64,000 nucleotides of DNA from Argentina anserina (Eukaryota; Streptophyta; Magnoliopsida; Rosales; Rosaceae): the NCBI RefSeq assembly GCF_933775445.1, contig NC_065874.1, positions 33,674,501 to 33,738,500 of the forward strand. Reading direction: 5' to 3'. The notes under the pieces are model-generated. The model was not told the origin of the DNA. It saw only the letters and a program-made list of their open reading frames with translations, and searched no databases. Position numbers and translations under genes: made by a program. Positions 13,129 to 25,990 of the stretch are shown here, in pieces (position 1 is the stretch's first letter; the number at the start of each line of letters is the position of its first letter).

Positions 13129-13542
13129 ATGGGAAGAGGTAGAGGAAAGGGAAAGAGGTTAACTGTCACCAATCATGATGATCCTGGGAGTGGTGAGGAA
13201 GAGAAAATACCTGCACAAAAGAGAAGAGGAAGGCCATTAAAGCCTTTAAAGGATGAAATTGATGATGAAGAAATAGAAAAGGTAGAACCAGATGATATGG
13301 AGAATGCAAAGGCTGTCATCTCAAGCAAAGAGATAAAAAGCCCCTCTGCAATAGAGAATGGAAAGAAGAGGAAACGAAACTCACAGGCCAAGGAGAAGTC
13401 TGATTCAGTGAAGGAAGAAAATGGTAATGGAACACGATCAAGTACAGATGACTCAACTAAATCTAATGGATTTCGGCATAATGGGAGCAGGCGGAAAAAT
13501 AAACCCCGTCGAGCTGCTGAAGCGGGGGTTGAATGCAAGTGA
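13129..13542 (+). CDS. Small charged nuclear protein with AT-hook-like motif
   Basis: A single open frame of 137 residues starting MGRGRGKGKR, preceded by a pyrimidine-rich leader. Visible parts: a basic GRGRGKGKR head (2-10); an AT-hook core KRRGRP at 31-36, the motif that binds the minor groove of AT-rich DNA; an acidic stretch (about 42-57); a Lys/Arg/Ser/Asn-rich low-complexity middle; and a basic tail SRRKNKPRRAAEAGVECK. There is no membrane segment or signal peptide. Composition and AT hook suggest a disordered chromatin-associated protein. I believe similar small proteins of unknown function occur widely in plants, but I cannot name a characterised one. The long intact frame with biased charge argues for a real gene; the start could only be later if the basic head were lost. 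Confidence 0.75.
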   Translation: MGRGRGKGKRLTVTNHDDPGSGEEEKIPAQKRRGRPLKPLKDEIDDEEIEKVEPDDMENAKAVISSKEIKSPSAIENGKKRKRNSQAKEKSDSVKEENGNGTRSSTDDSTKSNGFRHNGSRRKNKPRRAAEAGVECK

Positions 13543-15088
13543 GGGTGTGATCACGTATTGCGCTGGTTTCTTGTTTTCCATATTGCCAGAGCAATCACGG
13601 ACAAGATGTGAGACCTAGTAAACCTCTAGTTTTTCTTCTTTTTCTGGCTAATCGTTCTTTCTTAATTTCATTCCTGATTCGTTTTTCATTTATTTGTGAA
13701 TTCGGAATGCATTCTGATGGATGTTTCCTTAAATGCTCTGATACTTTATATTTTGACTATTTGATTTCTTTGTCTTGTCCTGTATAATTCCCAGAAGATA
13801 TTTAAGCAGTTTCAGTCTCTCAGATTGTCTTCTATCTTGTTTGGTAGCATTTAGATGACTGTTAGTGTATGCCTTATAGTCTGTACAAGCAACAATGCTA
13901 TGCAGATGTGGCATCAATATCATGCTGAAGGTAGAGTGGTTAGGGTTTAATGGATGTAGAATTGTTCTCCATTTGGATTTTCCCAACTTCTGATAGCTGT
14001 TTATAGATGTTTCGTTCTTAGAAGTTTTTCAAAACTTTCTTATAACAAAAATTTCCAGATTAGGCTGATTTTAGCATATTTGACATCTCTGATGTTAAAT
14101 TTATCTTTCCTTCTTTCACAAATCCCAACTTATTTAACCTCCTCTTATCTAATTTGCATTTTTACTGTACTTTTACACTTGTTCTGTTATTGTTGACTGT
14201 TTATCCACCTCGAAATGTGACATACTGAATCCTGAATTTTAGCTTATTTTGAAGAACTTTAGAGGGGCCTATAAAACTTTCACATGTTTTTTGTATAAGC
14301 TATATTTTCAAGCTTTGTCTAAATTGCGGTTTACCCTATCATGTGGCATTAAAGTGGGAGGAGAATAGGTATGAGAGACCTGTATGGGTATATACCGGAA
14401 AATTGTGTATTCTGCCTTAGATGAAAACATAATTCACTTCTTAAAGGTTCAACCAAAGCTTAGAGGGTGTAAGCCTTGAAGGATGCTACAGCTAAGGAGT
14501 GGATGAGTGGTTACAGACTTACAGGGCATATGATTTCTTCTTTCTTCTTAGGATAACAAATCATAGTGGTTTATGCAGGGTCCTAGTTCTGTGTGAAGTT
14601 GCTATCATATACAAGGGTTTTGCTAAAAGGAGTACATTTACATTACATTTACTTTCTAAAGTCATGCGATCATATCTTAGAGTTTACTGGTTTGTTCTGT
14701 GATATGATTTTGTTCTAGTAGTTATGTTGAGCTAAACATCGGTGATAAAGGGTTGAGTGCATAAACAAGTGAAGTCAAGGTTGTTTGTTAGACTTCTTTC
14801 AGCTTAGTGAATTGAAGGTTTTGTTCAGACCTGTATTCAGTCGGTCTCATTAGCACTGGTTTTGTTCTGTTTGGATTTATTTTGCTTTATCATTTTTATC
14901 TTTTAATGAAGTAGTACTCTGTACTCATCTGTAGGTATATAGAAAAAAGAAAAAGAAGATTGTGTACTTTGTGTTTACCTTGATATGGATTATATAAAGA
15001 CAATAGTTTATATGCTAGGGCCCATAATTTGCAACTATAAATTAGGTACGACTTGATTTTCAAGAGAATTGAGATGCTTGAGGTCTAC
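13543..15088. other. 3' flank of the AT-hook gene, otherwise empty
   Basis: T-rich sequence following the stop, probably the 3' UTR and then spacer. I see no protein-like frame and no clear transposon terminus before the LINE target site at 15089. Confidence 0.45.
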
Positions 15089-15106
15089 TGAGTATCAACT
15101 TGTGTT

Positions 15107-15953
15107 TTTTTTTTTTAAACAGTGAAACGAATTCACTTGGCATAAGCCAATCCGAGCAAGCCAATCTGAGCGTGAGACGCTTAGGATCATGCATAAAGAT
15201 AACAAGCCATCTTTAAGCAGACACTAGCCAACTAGGTAATAAAACGAAAAACCAAAATTCAAAAATGTAAAACTAAAATGTATCACATAACCAAAAGTTT
15301 GGAACTAAAAGTAAAAATTACTGACAAACAGAAAAATAACCACACAATCCTAATTGAGTAAATTAGGAATGTGAGTGTCTTAAGTCGTACATAACCCAAG
15401 AGACGTGTAAAGGAAAGGATTGGGCCAATCCAATAGCCGAAACCCAACGAATTAGACTACACCCCAAGCCCATGCCGCGTCCCGAAGGCCAGTCATATGG
15501 CCTAGCCGAGAGACACTCCGCCGACCTTCATTGCCACCGATTTACTTTCGGCGGCTTTACTCAACTCTCCACCATAACAGGAGGCAATAGACTAAAACAA
15601 GATGTCGCTTCTTCTAGGTTCGACGCCGCTCCCTGCGAGATCCTAAACACTGCTCCTCAGCCGCAATATCCTCGCATCGAATTCTGCCCAAGCAGGAAGT
15701 ACTTGTCCAGAAACCTTAGATCCGCTCCTCCTCCTTACCCGAGATCACCAAGGGGCTCAGACTTGCCAACACCAAGATCTGGAGCCACCGACATCGGAAC
15801 CTAAAACCGATTTGTAATCTCACTTTCGTGCCCCGAACACTTCCGCAGGTCGCCCACCTCACCCGGACGTGGCACACCACCGTCGGATCTGAAAACCCAC
15901 GCCCGAGGATGCCTACAGGCCGGCCAGGGAGGACCCCAACGCCACCAAGAGTT
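15107..15953 (-). mobile_element. 5'-truncated LINE-type insertion with 18-bp TSD
   Basis: The 847-bp insert starts with a T run on the + strand (a poly-A tail on the minus strand) and is flanked by the perfect direct repeat TGAGTATCAACTTGTGTT at 15089-15106 and 15954-15971. A poly-A tail plus a long TSD is the signature of target-primed reverse transcription. The body is GC-rich compared with its surroundings in its distal half (15470-15950) and has no recognisable ORF2 domain, so it is either a truncated LINE or a retroposed non-coding sequence. Confidence 0.8.
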
Positions 15954-15971
15954 TGAGTATCAACTTGTGTT

Positions 15972-16429
15972 CATTAGCAGGATTGGGCTGATACGATGAA
16001 TACTGGGATTGTCTGGCAAATCGTTTTGCATGTTATAACTTATACGAGTAAACTTTGTAACTAGGAAAACCAAATTGTAATATTCATGGCCCCTCGGACC
16101 TGAATGGCTAAATTATGTACTGAAGGTATTGTACTGACTTGGAAGTAGATTCTAGTAAGAACTACTCATTTTCAGTTTTTTGTTTTGTTTTTTTGTTGGG
16201 GCAATCAGCCCAGACAAAACTGACATTAAAGTTTCTAGCTCTAGAAATACCCATGATTCGCCTCAGTGAGTAGCAGGAGGATCTTGAAGAAGAGTGCTGA
16301 CTGCAGAATCCATGAGAGTATTTCTTGGCCAAATTATCAGCATCCATAATTCGTTCGTGGTGAATGTGCCTAATCTGAATAGGCTCAAATTCACTCAGAG
16401 TCCCAAAGATAAAAAGAAACTGATACAGC
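15972..16429. other. Short spacer, no gene seen
   Basis: AT-rich sequence between the LINE insertion and the Harbinger-like element. It has several T runs near 16177-16195 but no supported feature. Confidence 0.45.
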
Positions 16430-16432
16430 TAA

Positions 16433-18185
<1,753 letters not shown>

Positions 18186-18188
18186 TAA

Positions 18189-20142
18189 ACAAGAATCCAA
18201 TTCTAATTTTAAGACCCTTAAACTCAAAGTCAATTGAGTAATTATTATGTGTATCCGGAACATCACATGATACTGTCATATGATGTACTCAGTCAATCAT
18301 ATTACTTCATAGTATTGTAAACATGCACGCGGTGAAAGAGAAAAATATTTAAATATGAGTAACTAATCATAAATAAACACAGTAAAAAATAGACCAATAA
18401 TATTAAAAATGCACCTCACATACACTATTTACTAAGCACATCTAATAATTTTTCCAATTGAAAACCATGAAAGAGACCCCAAAGTCTCAGCTCGCAAAAC
18501 TTCACTTATAAAACCCCCCACACCAGCTGCCGGAATCATCTCCCAATTGCTCCAATATTATCATAACCCAAAAATGCTCCATTCAGTACTCATTTTGAGT
18601 GCTTGTTGTGACGTAATGACATTTTTACTTTGCAAATGGTGGGAAATTAAGCATACTTGCATTTCCTGTTTATGCATGCTTTCCTGTATACGCATTAAAA
18701 GTGGGGTTCCTTCTAATGTAGATATGAAAACGATGGAGAATGATACTTCAATAATGGTGTTGATAGTTACTGATGAAGATGGCAATGCTGCATTTCTGTT
18801 GAGAAATAGTTTGCAGTTTGTATGGTCATTCAGTTTACACTAAAAAAAGGAGAGCGATCGAGTACTTGCTGAAATTCATGATGCTCATTCAATCTTTGGT
18901 TGATATTTCTGTTTTTGAGTCCAACTATTTTTGGATGATGAAAAACGACTCACATGATTGTTATCAAACTTTGACTGGCCCGAATAATTTCGATACTAGC
19001 TTGGTGGTTCATACTGATCTGATCATGCAGTTAAGGACGATCGTCTTTCGTGTTACTCTGTGTATTGTTCCTCACGAACCACATGTTACTTGAATAGTTG
19101 GATATGATAATTCAGCATAATTCGGGTAGGTTACTAGGACGAACATGACGACAAATCTATCACTTCACTGGGGATTTTGTGCCGGATTCTCAGCAATCGA
19201 ATAGACTTTGTTTGCTGTTACTTTTAATTGAATTGCTCAACAGCTACTTCTTTTCTTCAGGTTATATATTCTCAATTATCAAGATGACCGCAAAGCATAT
19301 GGTATTGGAATATCCAATCTAAGCACCATATTATAGCCTAGACATCGTGGCAAATCATTCTTAGACACGATATCTATTGAAAAGTCTAGACTTCTTTTAC
19401 ATGAATTAAACAAGTCAGTGTAAAATTTTAGAGATCTAGTAGCCGTGTAAGACTATCAACACACTAAGAATTCTTTATACATTGTAAAAGTTGACCCTGA
19501 TCTTACTCCAAAACAAATTGTTTTTTTTTTGGCAACGGAACAAACACTTTATTAACCAAACAAAGTACAACCTGGAGGGCAATAATTTGTAGATAATATG
19601 TATTCAGCTCTACTGATCTTTGAAGTCTAAACATGTCTTCTCTTTGGCTTCTCCAAGAAATAAGACCCTAACAACCGAAGAATATGATTTTGGTATAGAT
19701 TAATAGATTGAACAAGTCTGTAGCATGCAAAAATTCTTGTTTTTCCTTTTCCCCTTCTTTGAACATGAATAACTCATTTAAAGAAAGATCAAATATCATA
19801 ATGAAGATGAAGGATTTTTGACTTATTACTCGAACGTGTACTAATCTTACAGAGAACGAGTATCTTTTGTCTGAAATTTCAATCATGAAGGTCCTATATA
19901 TAAGCCAATTTTTCAAGACCAAGACTCAATCAATTTGTGGGTCTTGCATCCGTTTGGTGGGTCATTATTTTGATGAAACAATACAAGATTAGTAAATTAA
20001 TCAAGTATATTGAGTATAACACCCCATATAAGACCTTATTGTTAGAGATAAGATTTATAGGACTCATGAAAAGAGTGTTAAAATGAGAATATCACCCCAA
20101 ATAAGACTTATTGTTGGAGTTGCCCTAAGAGTATATATTAAG
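18189..20142. other. Unexplained spacer with a LINE-tail-like fragment
   Basis: Mostly AT-rich. A T run at about 19520-19530 followed by GGCAACGGAACAAACACTTT resembles the reverse complement of a plant LINE 3' end, but I found no matching TSD. Open frames at 18547-19093 have no recognisable motif and are probably not genes. Confidence 0.4.
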
Positions 20143-20156
20143 AACCAGAAGTATTA

Positions 20157-21732
20157 CCCTTACCGAAGTACAGTTCGTTTGTTTTTTTTCTTTTCAAATT
20201 AAATATTTCCAGTTAATAGATGTATGAGACATAACAGAGCTCTGCTAGGGTTAGGGAGTGGTGGTTGTCCATGCCTTTGCCATTGCGGTGAGCTTCCCCA
20301 CCTTCATTAGGGCAAGCAGAGAATCTCTGTCATAGGATTAGCACCAGCGGATGGATGCTTTGTCGGGTCGGGGGGAGTCTCCTCTCTCGATTCGTGGCAC
20401 AGATTTGGCACGTTGTTAGGCAACCGAAGGAGCTGCACGGTGGAGCTGTGTCACTTCAAGGGGAGGAGTAGAAACTATGGATGATTGGGAGGTCGGTTTG
20501 GTGGTCTTGGTTTTGGATTTGGGATCCGGGCCGTAGTCAGTGGTGGGCAGCTTAGTGGTTGGGAGGATTTTCTAGACGTGTAGTGTGCTATTCGACGACG
20601 AATGGACTTGGATTTGGCTGGTACTGGGTTTTAGATGGGTCAACGTCAATTCCAAGCTGCTGGTTGAGGGGTGCAGTGGCGGGGCTCAGAGCTGACATGG
20701 TCAATCTATTTTGGTCCGCAACTTGTTGCTCGACAACAACGGTGTCTGGAGCTAGCAGATTGCGTACACTGGGATCTACATGGTGGTTGGTGGTGCGTCT
20801 AGAGCTAGCAGATAGTGTGCGCTGAGATCTACAGGGTGGTCGGTGGTGCATGTCATCACATTGACAACAGAAGATGGTGGTTGTCGGCGTTGGAAGCTGG
20901 CTGGTTTGGGAAGGGTGGTCATAACAATTGTGGGCTCTCAGCTTTGGGCCTGGGTCATTGTGGGTTGGGGTTTGGACTCTTGGCCCACTCACACTTAGGC
21001 TCGGATCTGGGACCCTGGTGGTCGCTGGATTAAATTTTTGATCCTGGTGTTACCTGTGGTGTTCCATTCCAGCGTTTGCACCATTGAGATTACCTGGATT
21101 TTCTCGGTTCTTTCGCATGGTTCTTCAATAGTGCTGGACTTGAGATTTTGAGACCTAAGGCGAGTTCCAAAATTAGTGCCCTCTAATCATCCTAAAATTT
21201 CCTTTTTCAAAAGATGATACTTATTACTTTCCTATTTGTTGTTTGGATTGATGAATATCTTATTTACCTTAATTAATGACGAGAATATAATTGAATTTTT
21301 GGATTATAAACATAATTAGAAAACCCAATTACCCAAATTACATAACCATTTTGGAAACAAGCTGGTTTTTATTTGAGAATGTTAACCATTTTGGTGCCCC
21401 TCTAGATGCCCCTAAGATGTGGTGCCTGAGGCGGCCGCTGCTTAGGCTACACTCAGGTACGGGCTTGTTCTTCAATGGCCCACAAGGGTATTCTATGTTT
21501 ATGTTGTATTCCTACATATCACACTCTCTTAGGGGACTAGCTCCTTTGGCTCCTTGGTGACAATTTATGTGCCTATAGTCAGAGATTCAACATAGGAGTG
21601 GTTAGAGCTCTAGTAGTTAGGGTTTTTATTATTCTGCACATTTCAATTATGTCGTAATACACGATGGTGAAATGTGTTCATGATGTATCGTACTTTACCC
21701 AATTCTAATATATGACTTTCGTCCTTAAAAAA
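20157..21732 (+). mobile_element. LINE-type insertion with 14-bp TSD
   Basis: The 1576-bp insert ends in a short A run (21727-21734) on the + strand and is bounded by AACCAGAAGTATTA at 20143-20156 and 21733-21746. The first 900 bp are G/T-rich, unlike the AT-rich surroundings. No reverse transcriptase or endonuclease motif is visible, so it is probably a heavily truncated or non-autonomous retroposon. Confidence 0.75.
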
Positions 21733-21746
21733 AACCAGAAGTATTA

Positions 21747-22231
21747 TTTATCTACGTACAAAGAGTGACGGGTCTAAGAAGGTGGCAATGGATGGAAGTC
21801 CGTGACCTCTTCTTCGCCAGGAGATGCCATTAAACTAGCTGCGTGTGTTTCAGTAATTTTTAAGATATATATGTTGGGACTTCATCATGCGTGTGTAAAT
21901 TTCTTTAATCAAACTCTCAGGAACGTAGCAAATTCTTTTGTTAAGAAAACATGGCATTTACCTTAAAGATTAAAGAACAACAAATATAGCTCCGAGTATA
22001 GAACACTCATGTATTTAATATGATTGGAGTATTAAGAATGATTGGGTACAAAATCTGTTATGTTATATTGAAATAAAGATAGTTAAAGATATCTGAATCA
22101 TGATTCAAATATAAAATGTGATTTGCTGTGTATGTATATTGGTGTGTTGTATTTATTTGATTAACCTACATTGCATATATTTATTATTGAAAAATGTTGT
22201 GAAAGTCTCATCTAAAGGGTGGAGTTAGTCA

Positions 22232-22279
<48 letters not shown>

Positions 22280-22375
22280 TTGATCCATATATCCAAAATG
22301 TATTTTCAGCTAGTCTTTAACGTATTCATGTTCTAGCTACATGTAGTCATGTGCTACTACTTCCCTCTATGGCTC
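21747..22375 (+). promoter_or_regulatory. Upstream region of beta-glucosidase A
   Basis: AT-rich DNA leading to a TATA box. It contains a 49-bp ATT microsatellite about 150-200 bp upstream of the start codon. I cannot assign specific regulatory motifs. Confidence 0.4.
22231..22279. repeat. ATT trinucleotide microsatellite
   Basis: About 16 perfect ATT units, roughly 100 bp upstream of the gene A TATA box. Confidence 0.97.
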
Positions 22376-22383
22376 TATATAAG
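22376..22383 (+). promoter_or_regulatory. TATA box of beta-glucosidase A
   Basis: TATATAAG lies 46 bp before the ATG at 22429. Genes B and C have the same arrangement, each with a CTCTATATAA-type box a short distance upstream. Confidence 0.7.
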
Positions 22384-24959
22384 CGCCCCTTGCGCGAACG
22401 AATATGAATATATCACCAGAGACCAGTTATGGCAATGCAAGGATCTTTATTTCTAGGCATAGTGTTTCTGCTTGTTGCAGGGCTTACAGTAACAAGCAGC
22501 GAAGCTTTTCCACCCAGTACTCCTCTCTATGACACTGCTTTCCTCAACAGAACTAGTTTCCCAGCCGGATTCGTATTCGGTACAGCTTCAGCTTCTTATC
22601 AGGTGAGCGGTTCTCTTGGGGTGAAAATGGCACGCATGGTTACCTAGCCTTCAATTTGTGTTTCTGAATCTTTACTGTTCATGTGTTGTAGTGTTGATGA
22701 AATGAAATGTGCTAACGTTTATATATATAAATATATATATGTTTGCAAAATTTCAGTATGAAGGTGCTGCTAAAGAAGATGGTAGAGGACCAAGCATATG
22801 GGATACCTACACCTACGAACATCCAGGTGCCTATACTCTCTTTCGAATCCCCTCTGCTAGTTTTTGACATGATTAATTTTACTTTCTAACAAGTTTGAAT
22901 AGAAGTATCATGGATAAAGGTTTTGATACCAGTGAATCATACCACTTAATTACTTGCTAATCGAGCTCAAAGCTGTTGTTATTTTACATAATATTTTCGA
23001 TCAAATCATTCGTTTAATTGTTTTTAAACGAACACAAAAGATTGTGGCATGAACACATAAGGCAAAAGTACTCAATCACCGCCGCAACAGTATCAAACAT
23101 AGGACTTAACGAATTTTTTATGACCACGACTCTGGAAACTTGAAAAGTACTCAAATCACAAATTGAGCTCCGAAAACCCGCCACAGTGATTCCTTTTCTT
23201 CATCTTTGGCAACGCTGGCAAAGCCAGGACTGGTGAAATAGCTGCTTCAGGTTCACAAGGCCGGCCCTGAGGGCTCACGGCATGCATGCCGTTAAATGAG
23301 GCTCTTGATGCTCAATATATGTCCTATATTATTTATAATAATGTAGTTTTTTAAGCCTCTCATTATAAAGCAAAGTTCAAATTATTGTTTAATTATCTTA
23401 TGTAATCGAATTTGCATTACTACGTACTATTGAAAATGGTAATTGAAGGTTTGCATTGAACTACTATATCATGTATCAAAACATGACTTCTTTATAGGGT
23501 TGATTATGGAAACAATATCAATCTAGATAATTTAAGTCTTATGAATACAAGTTATAGGGTTAGGTAGACAATAAAGTAAAAAGGGAATGATCTAAAAGGT
23601 GGTTATTAATTAAGATTGTTAATTGAGAATCAACTTATAATTATTTTAACAACATTATAAGTAGGTTAGTTAACTTAGTTTCCATATTCTGATAGCTATA
23701 AATACACGAAAACCAAACTAAGTTAGGAGCCTCTATAAATTGGGGGTCTAGGTCGGTTCAAAGTTTTTGGCCTGGCTAGCTACTATTATCAACGAAAACT
23801 TCATAATAGTTGGCGGAGAGGACGAAAGGTTGGAGACTTGGAGAGTGAGAGAGAGTTTAAGGTGTAAAATAGTCCGTTTGGACCCATAATTAATTCCTTC
23901 AAAACAAATGATACATCATTAGTTATCATGTAAGTGTTTGTTTTAAATGTCTATGAATATGGATTGAAGCCAAAATAAATTGTATACGTTCTTAAATAGA
24001 GTTAAATGATTGCATATATGCACGTTTGCAATTGGAAGAGCACATCATCTGTGTCATTGATAACGGAGATAGGCAATTAGGCAACTAGCTGTGTCATCAA
24101 TGGAAGGATGGAATTAGTTAGGTTCAAATGAATACGTGTATATTTATCTAGCACTTGATAGTATTTGTTTCTTCTTCTTCTTTTTTAGAAGAAGAACCAA
24201 TTTATTAAAACCAGAAAAACGATTAAGAGACCTCTAGGTGGTAAAGGTTGACTCTTTCTCTACCATCACCTCAAGTTACAAGACTATCATTAGAAACGAT
24301 AAACATGAACTAAGAAAACTCAATCCTGAACCATTTAAAACGTCCATCACCTCGGGTTACAAAATATGTTATCTCGTGAGTAGTCTTATTTGTTTCCCTA
24401 GGAACATGAGAGACAGAACTCACATAACCCAGTTCTAAGGAAGACCTAATACTAGAGGTGATGGTATTCGATTCTTCAAAATACAGAAGACAAAAAAAAT
24501 TGACCCAAAAAAAAACTAAATGGTACTTTTGGTTCAGAATAATAAATTTGTTTGCCCATTCTGGTTCTACTTGATCTTGTCAATTAGAAATTACGAGTTA
24601 TTGACCGAATTCATTTTGGATGGATTAAGAAGATAATAAAAGTTGCAATAGCCGACTCTATTCATTTTATATACGAACACATCATAGAAAGGTTTCATTT
24701 TAAGTTTCTTTAAATGTCATGATCGAGCCATGTCCTATTTGGTAAACACGTATAATGTTCATCAAATCAATATTTTGTATGAAGTGGTGAACACATACGA
24801 ACAAGACATAAACGAGTCTTATCTCTAAAAAAACTACCAATGAATATCGTCCATCTATATATAAGTAATTTTTATACGTACGTAATGTGATGTGGTATAG
24901 TTGATAATATAACCAATAATGTAGTTTTGTCAGATGCTCGCACCAAAGAAACAACATAT

Positions 24960-25175
24960 TGTTCTATGAGAATTATTATTCTACCCTCGTATGTGTCTTA
25001 ACCTTATTAGGTTTCCTGTTAGAGATAGATTCGCATCTCTGTAATAGATTAGGACTCCGAGTCCAACGAGATTTAGGTTATGTAATGCATATATATAAGC
25101 CACATTATCATCAATAAAGATAAACATTCTATTCCATTACGTTGTTATTATTCTCGTTTCGTTACTCCTCAAACA
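24960..25175 (+). repeat. LTR of the TRIM/LARD-like element
   Basis: It shares ATTATTCTACCC near its start, ATATATAAG or ATATATATG in the middle, AATAAAGA, and ATTACGTTGTTATTATTCTC near its end with the 63048-63262 LTR in reverse complement. It contains probable TATA and AATAAA signals. Confidence 0.75.
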
Positions 25176-25990
25176 CGTTATCATGCACTTTGTTCTACAA
25201 TATCTGAACGACGAGGCCACCAGAAAAATTAACCCTAGCCCTAACCTCCACCATGTATGGCAGCCTTCTCTTTTAGCATAGCCAGAAAGCATAGAATTAC
25301 CGACAAAATTGTCGTCAGAAAGCATAGAAGAAACCAGAAAATCCAAATTGATATGCTAAAGGCACCCATATTTTTGATTTGGGCACCCATCCTTCTTCTC
25401 CGATCGATCTGCTAGACCAGCCACGGCTCCGCCTTGACTACATAATGCCGCCTTGCGTCTTCTAGTCACCCCCTCTGCAGCTCCGCTGTCGTCGAGAGAC
25501 CACCTATCTAGATCGCTAGCGCCGGTTTCAAGTGTGCCTTTGTAACACGACACCGTCCCCGTTTGGGTCCTCAACATCTTGACCTGGACCCAGCCTGGCA
25601 GGCTCGAGGTTTGCTCGACCCGACGGCGCCCTCCTCCTTCTCGTTACCCGGATGAAACCTAGCTTCCAAAAATCGAAGGCCGCTCATGTACGTCTAAAAC
25701 CCGGTGCTGATGCCCAGTGTGAATTCCTGTGTAAGAGACGCTTTCATCGCCAAATTTCTCGAACGAGCCTCGAACCGTTTTTTCTAACTTGCCGACGACG
25801 TCGAGACTCTCCGACCGGCGACACATGGAGGTCTTCTCCGTTACATCTGCAGACCCACGTCTCTTCTTGGACTCGCCCCAGATCTCCATGATCCGAACCG
25901 TATCGGGGGTCCGTTGACCCGAACCTGCAGGACCCGATCCGTTTTCCAGATCTAACCCGACCCATAATTCAAGGCCTATGGCTCCACCGA
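24960..25990 (+). mobile_element. Non-autonomous LTR element fragment (TRIM/LARD-like)
   Basis: A 216-bp LTR (24960-25175, TGTTCTATG to CTCAAACA) is followed by CGTTATCATGCACTTTGTTC and a GC-rich non-coding interior. The element at the right window edge (63048-64000, minus strand) has a related LTR and the same leader after it, including a shared GGCACCC motif. I see no second LTR here, so this copy is truncated. The right boundary is only approximate. Confidence 0.65.

Noticed and set aside
18547..19093. Two consecutive frames of 98 and 91 codons
   Set aside because: AT-rich composition, no motif, no homologous feel, and they overlap each other; not enough to call a gene.
20559..21033. Overlapping frames of 72-134 codons on both strands
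   Set aside because: They arise from the low-stop G/T-rich body of a retroposon; no domain or consistent start is visible.
22429..22647. Reading gene A exon 1 as a complete 72-residue protein
   Set aside because: The frame continues past a standard donor (CAG/GTGAGC) into intron; genes B and C show the same exon end.
25356..25965. Several 73-79-codon frames on both strands
   Set aside because: GC-rich interior of a non-coding LTR element; the related copy at 63263-63977 does not conserve any of them.
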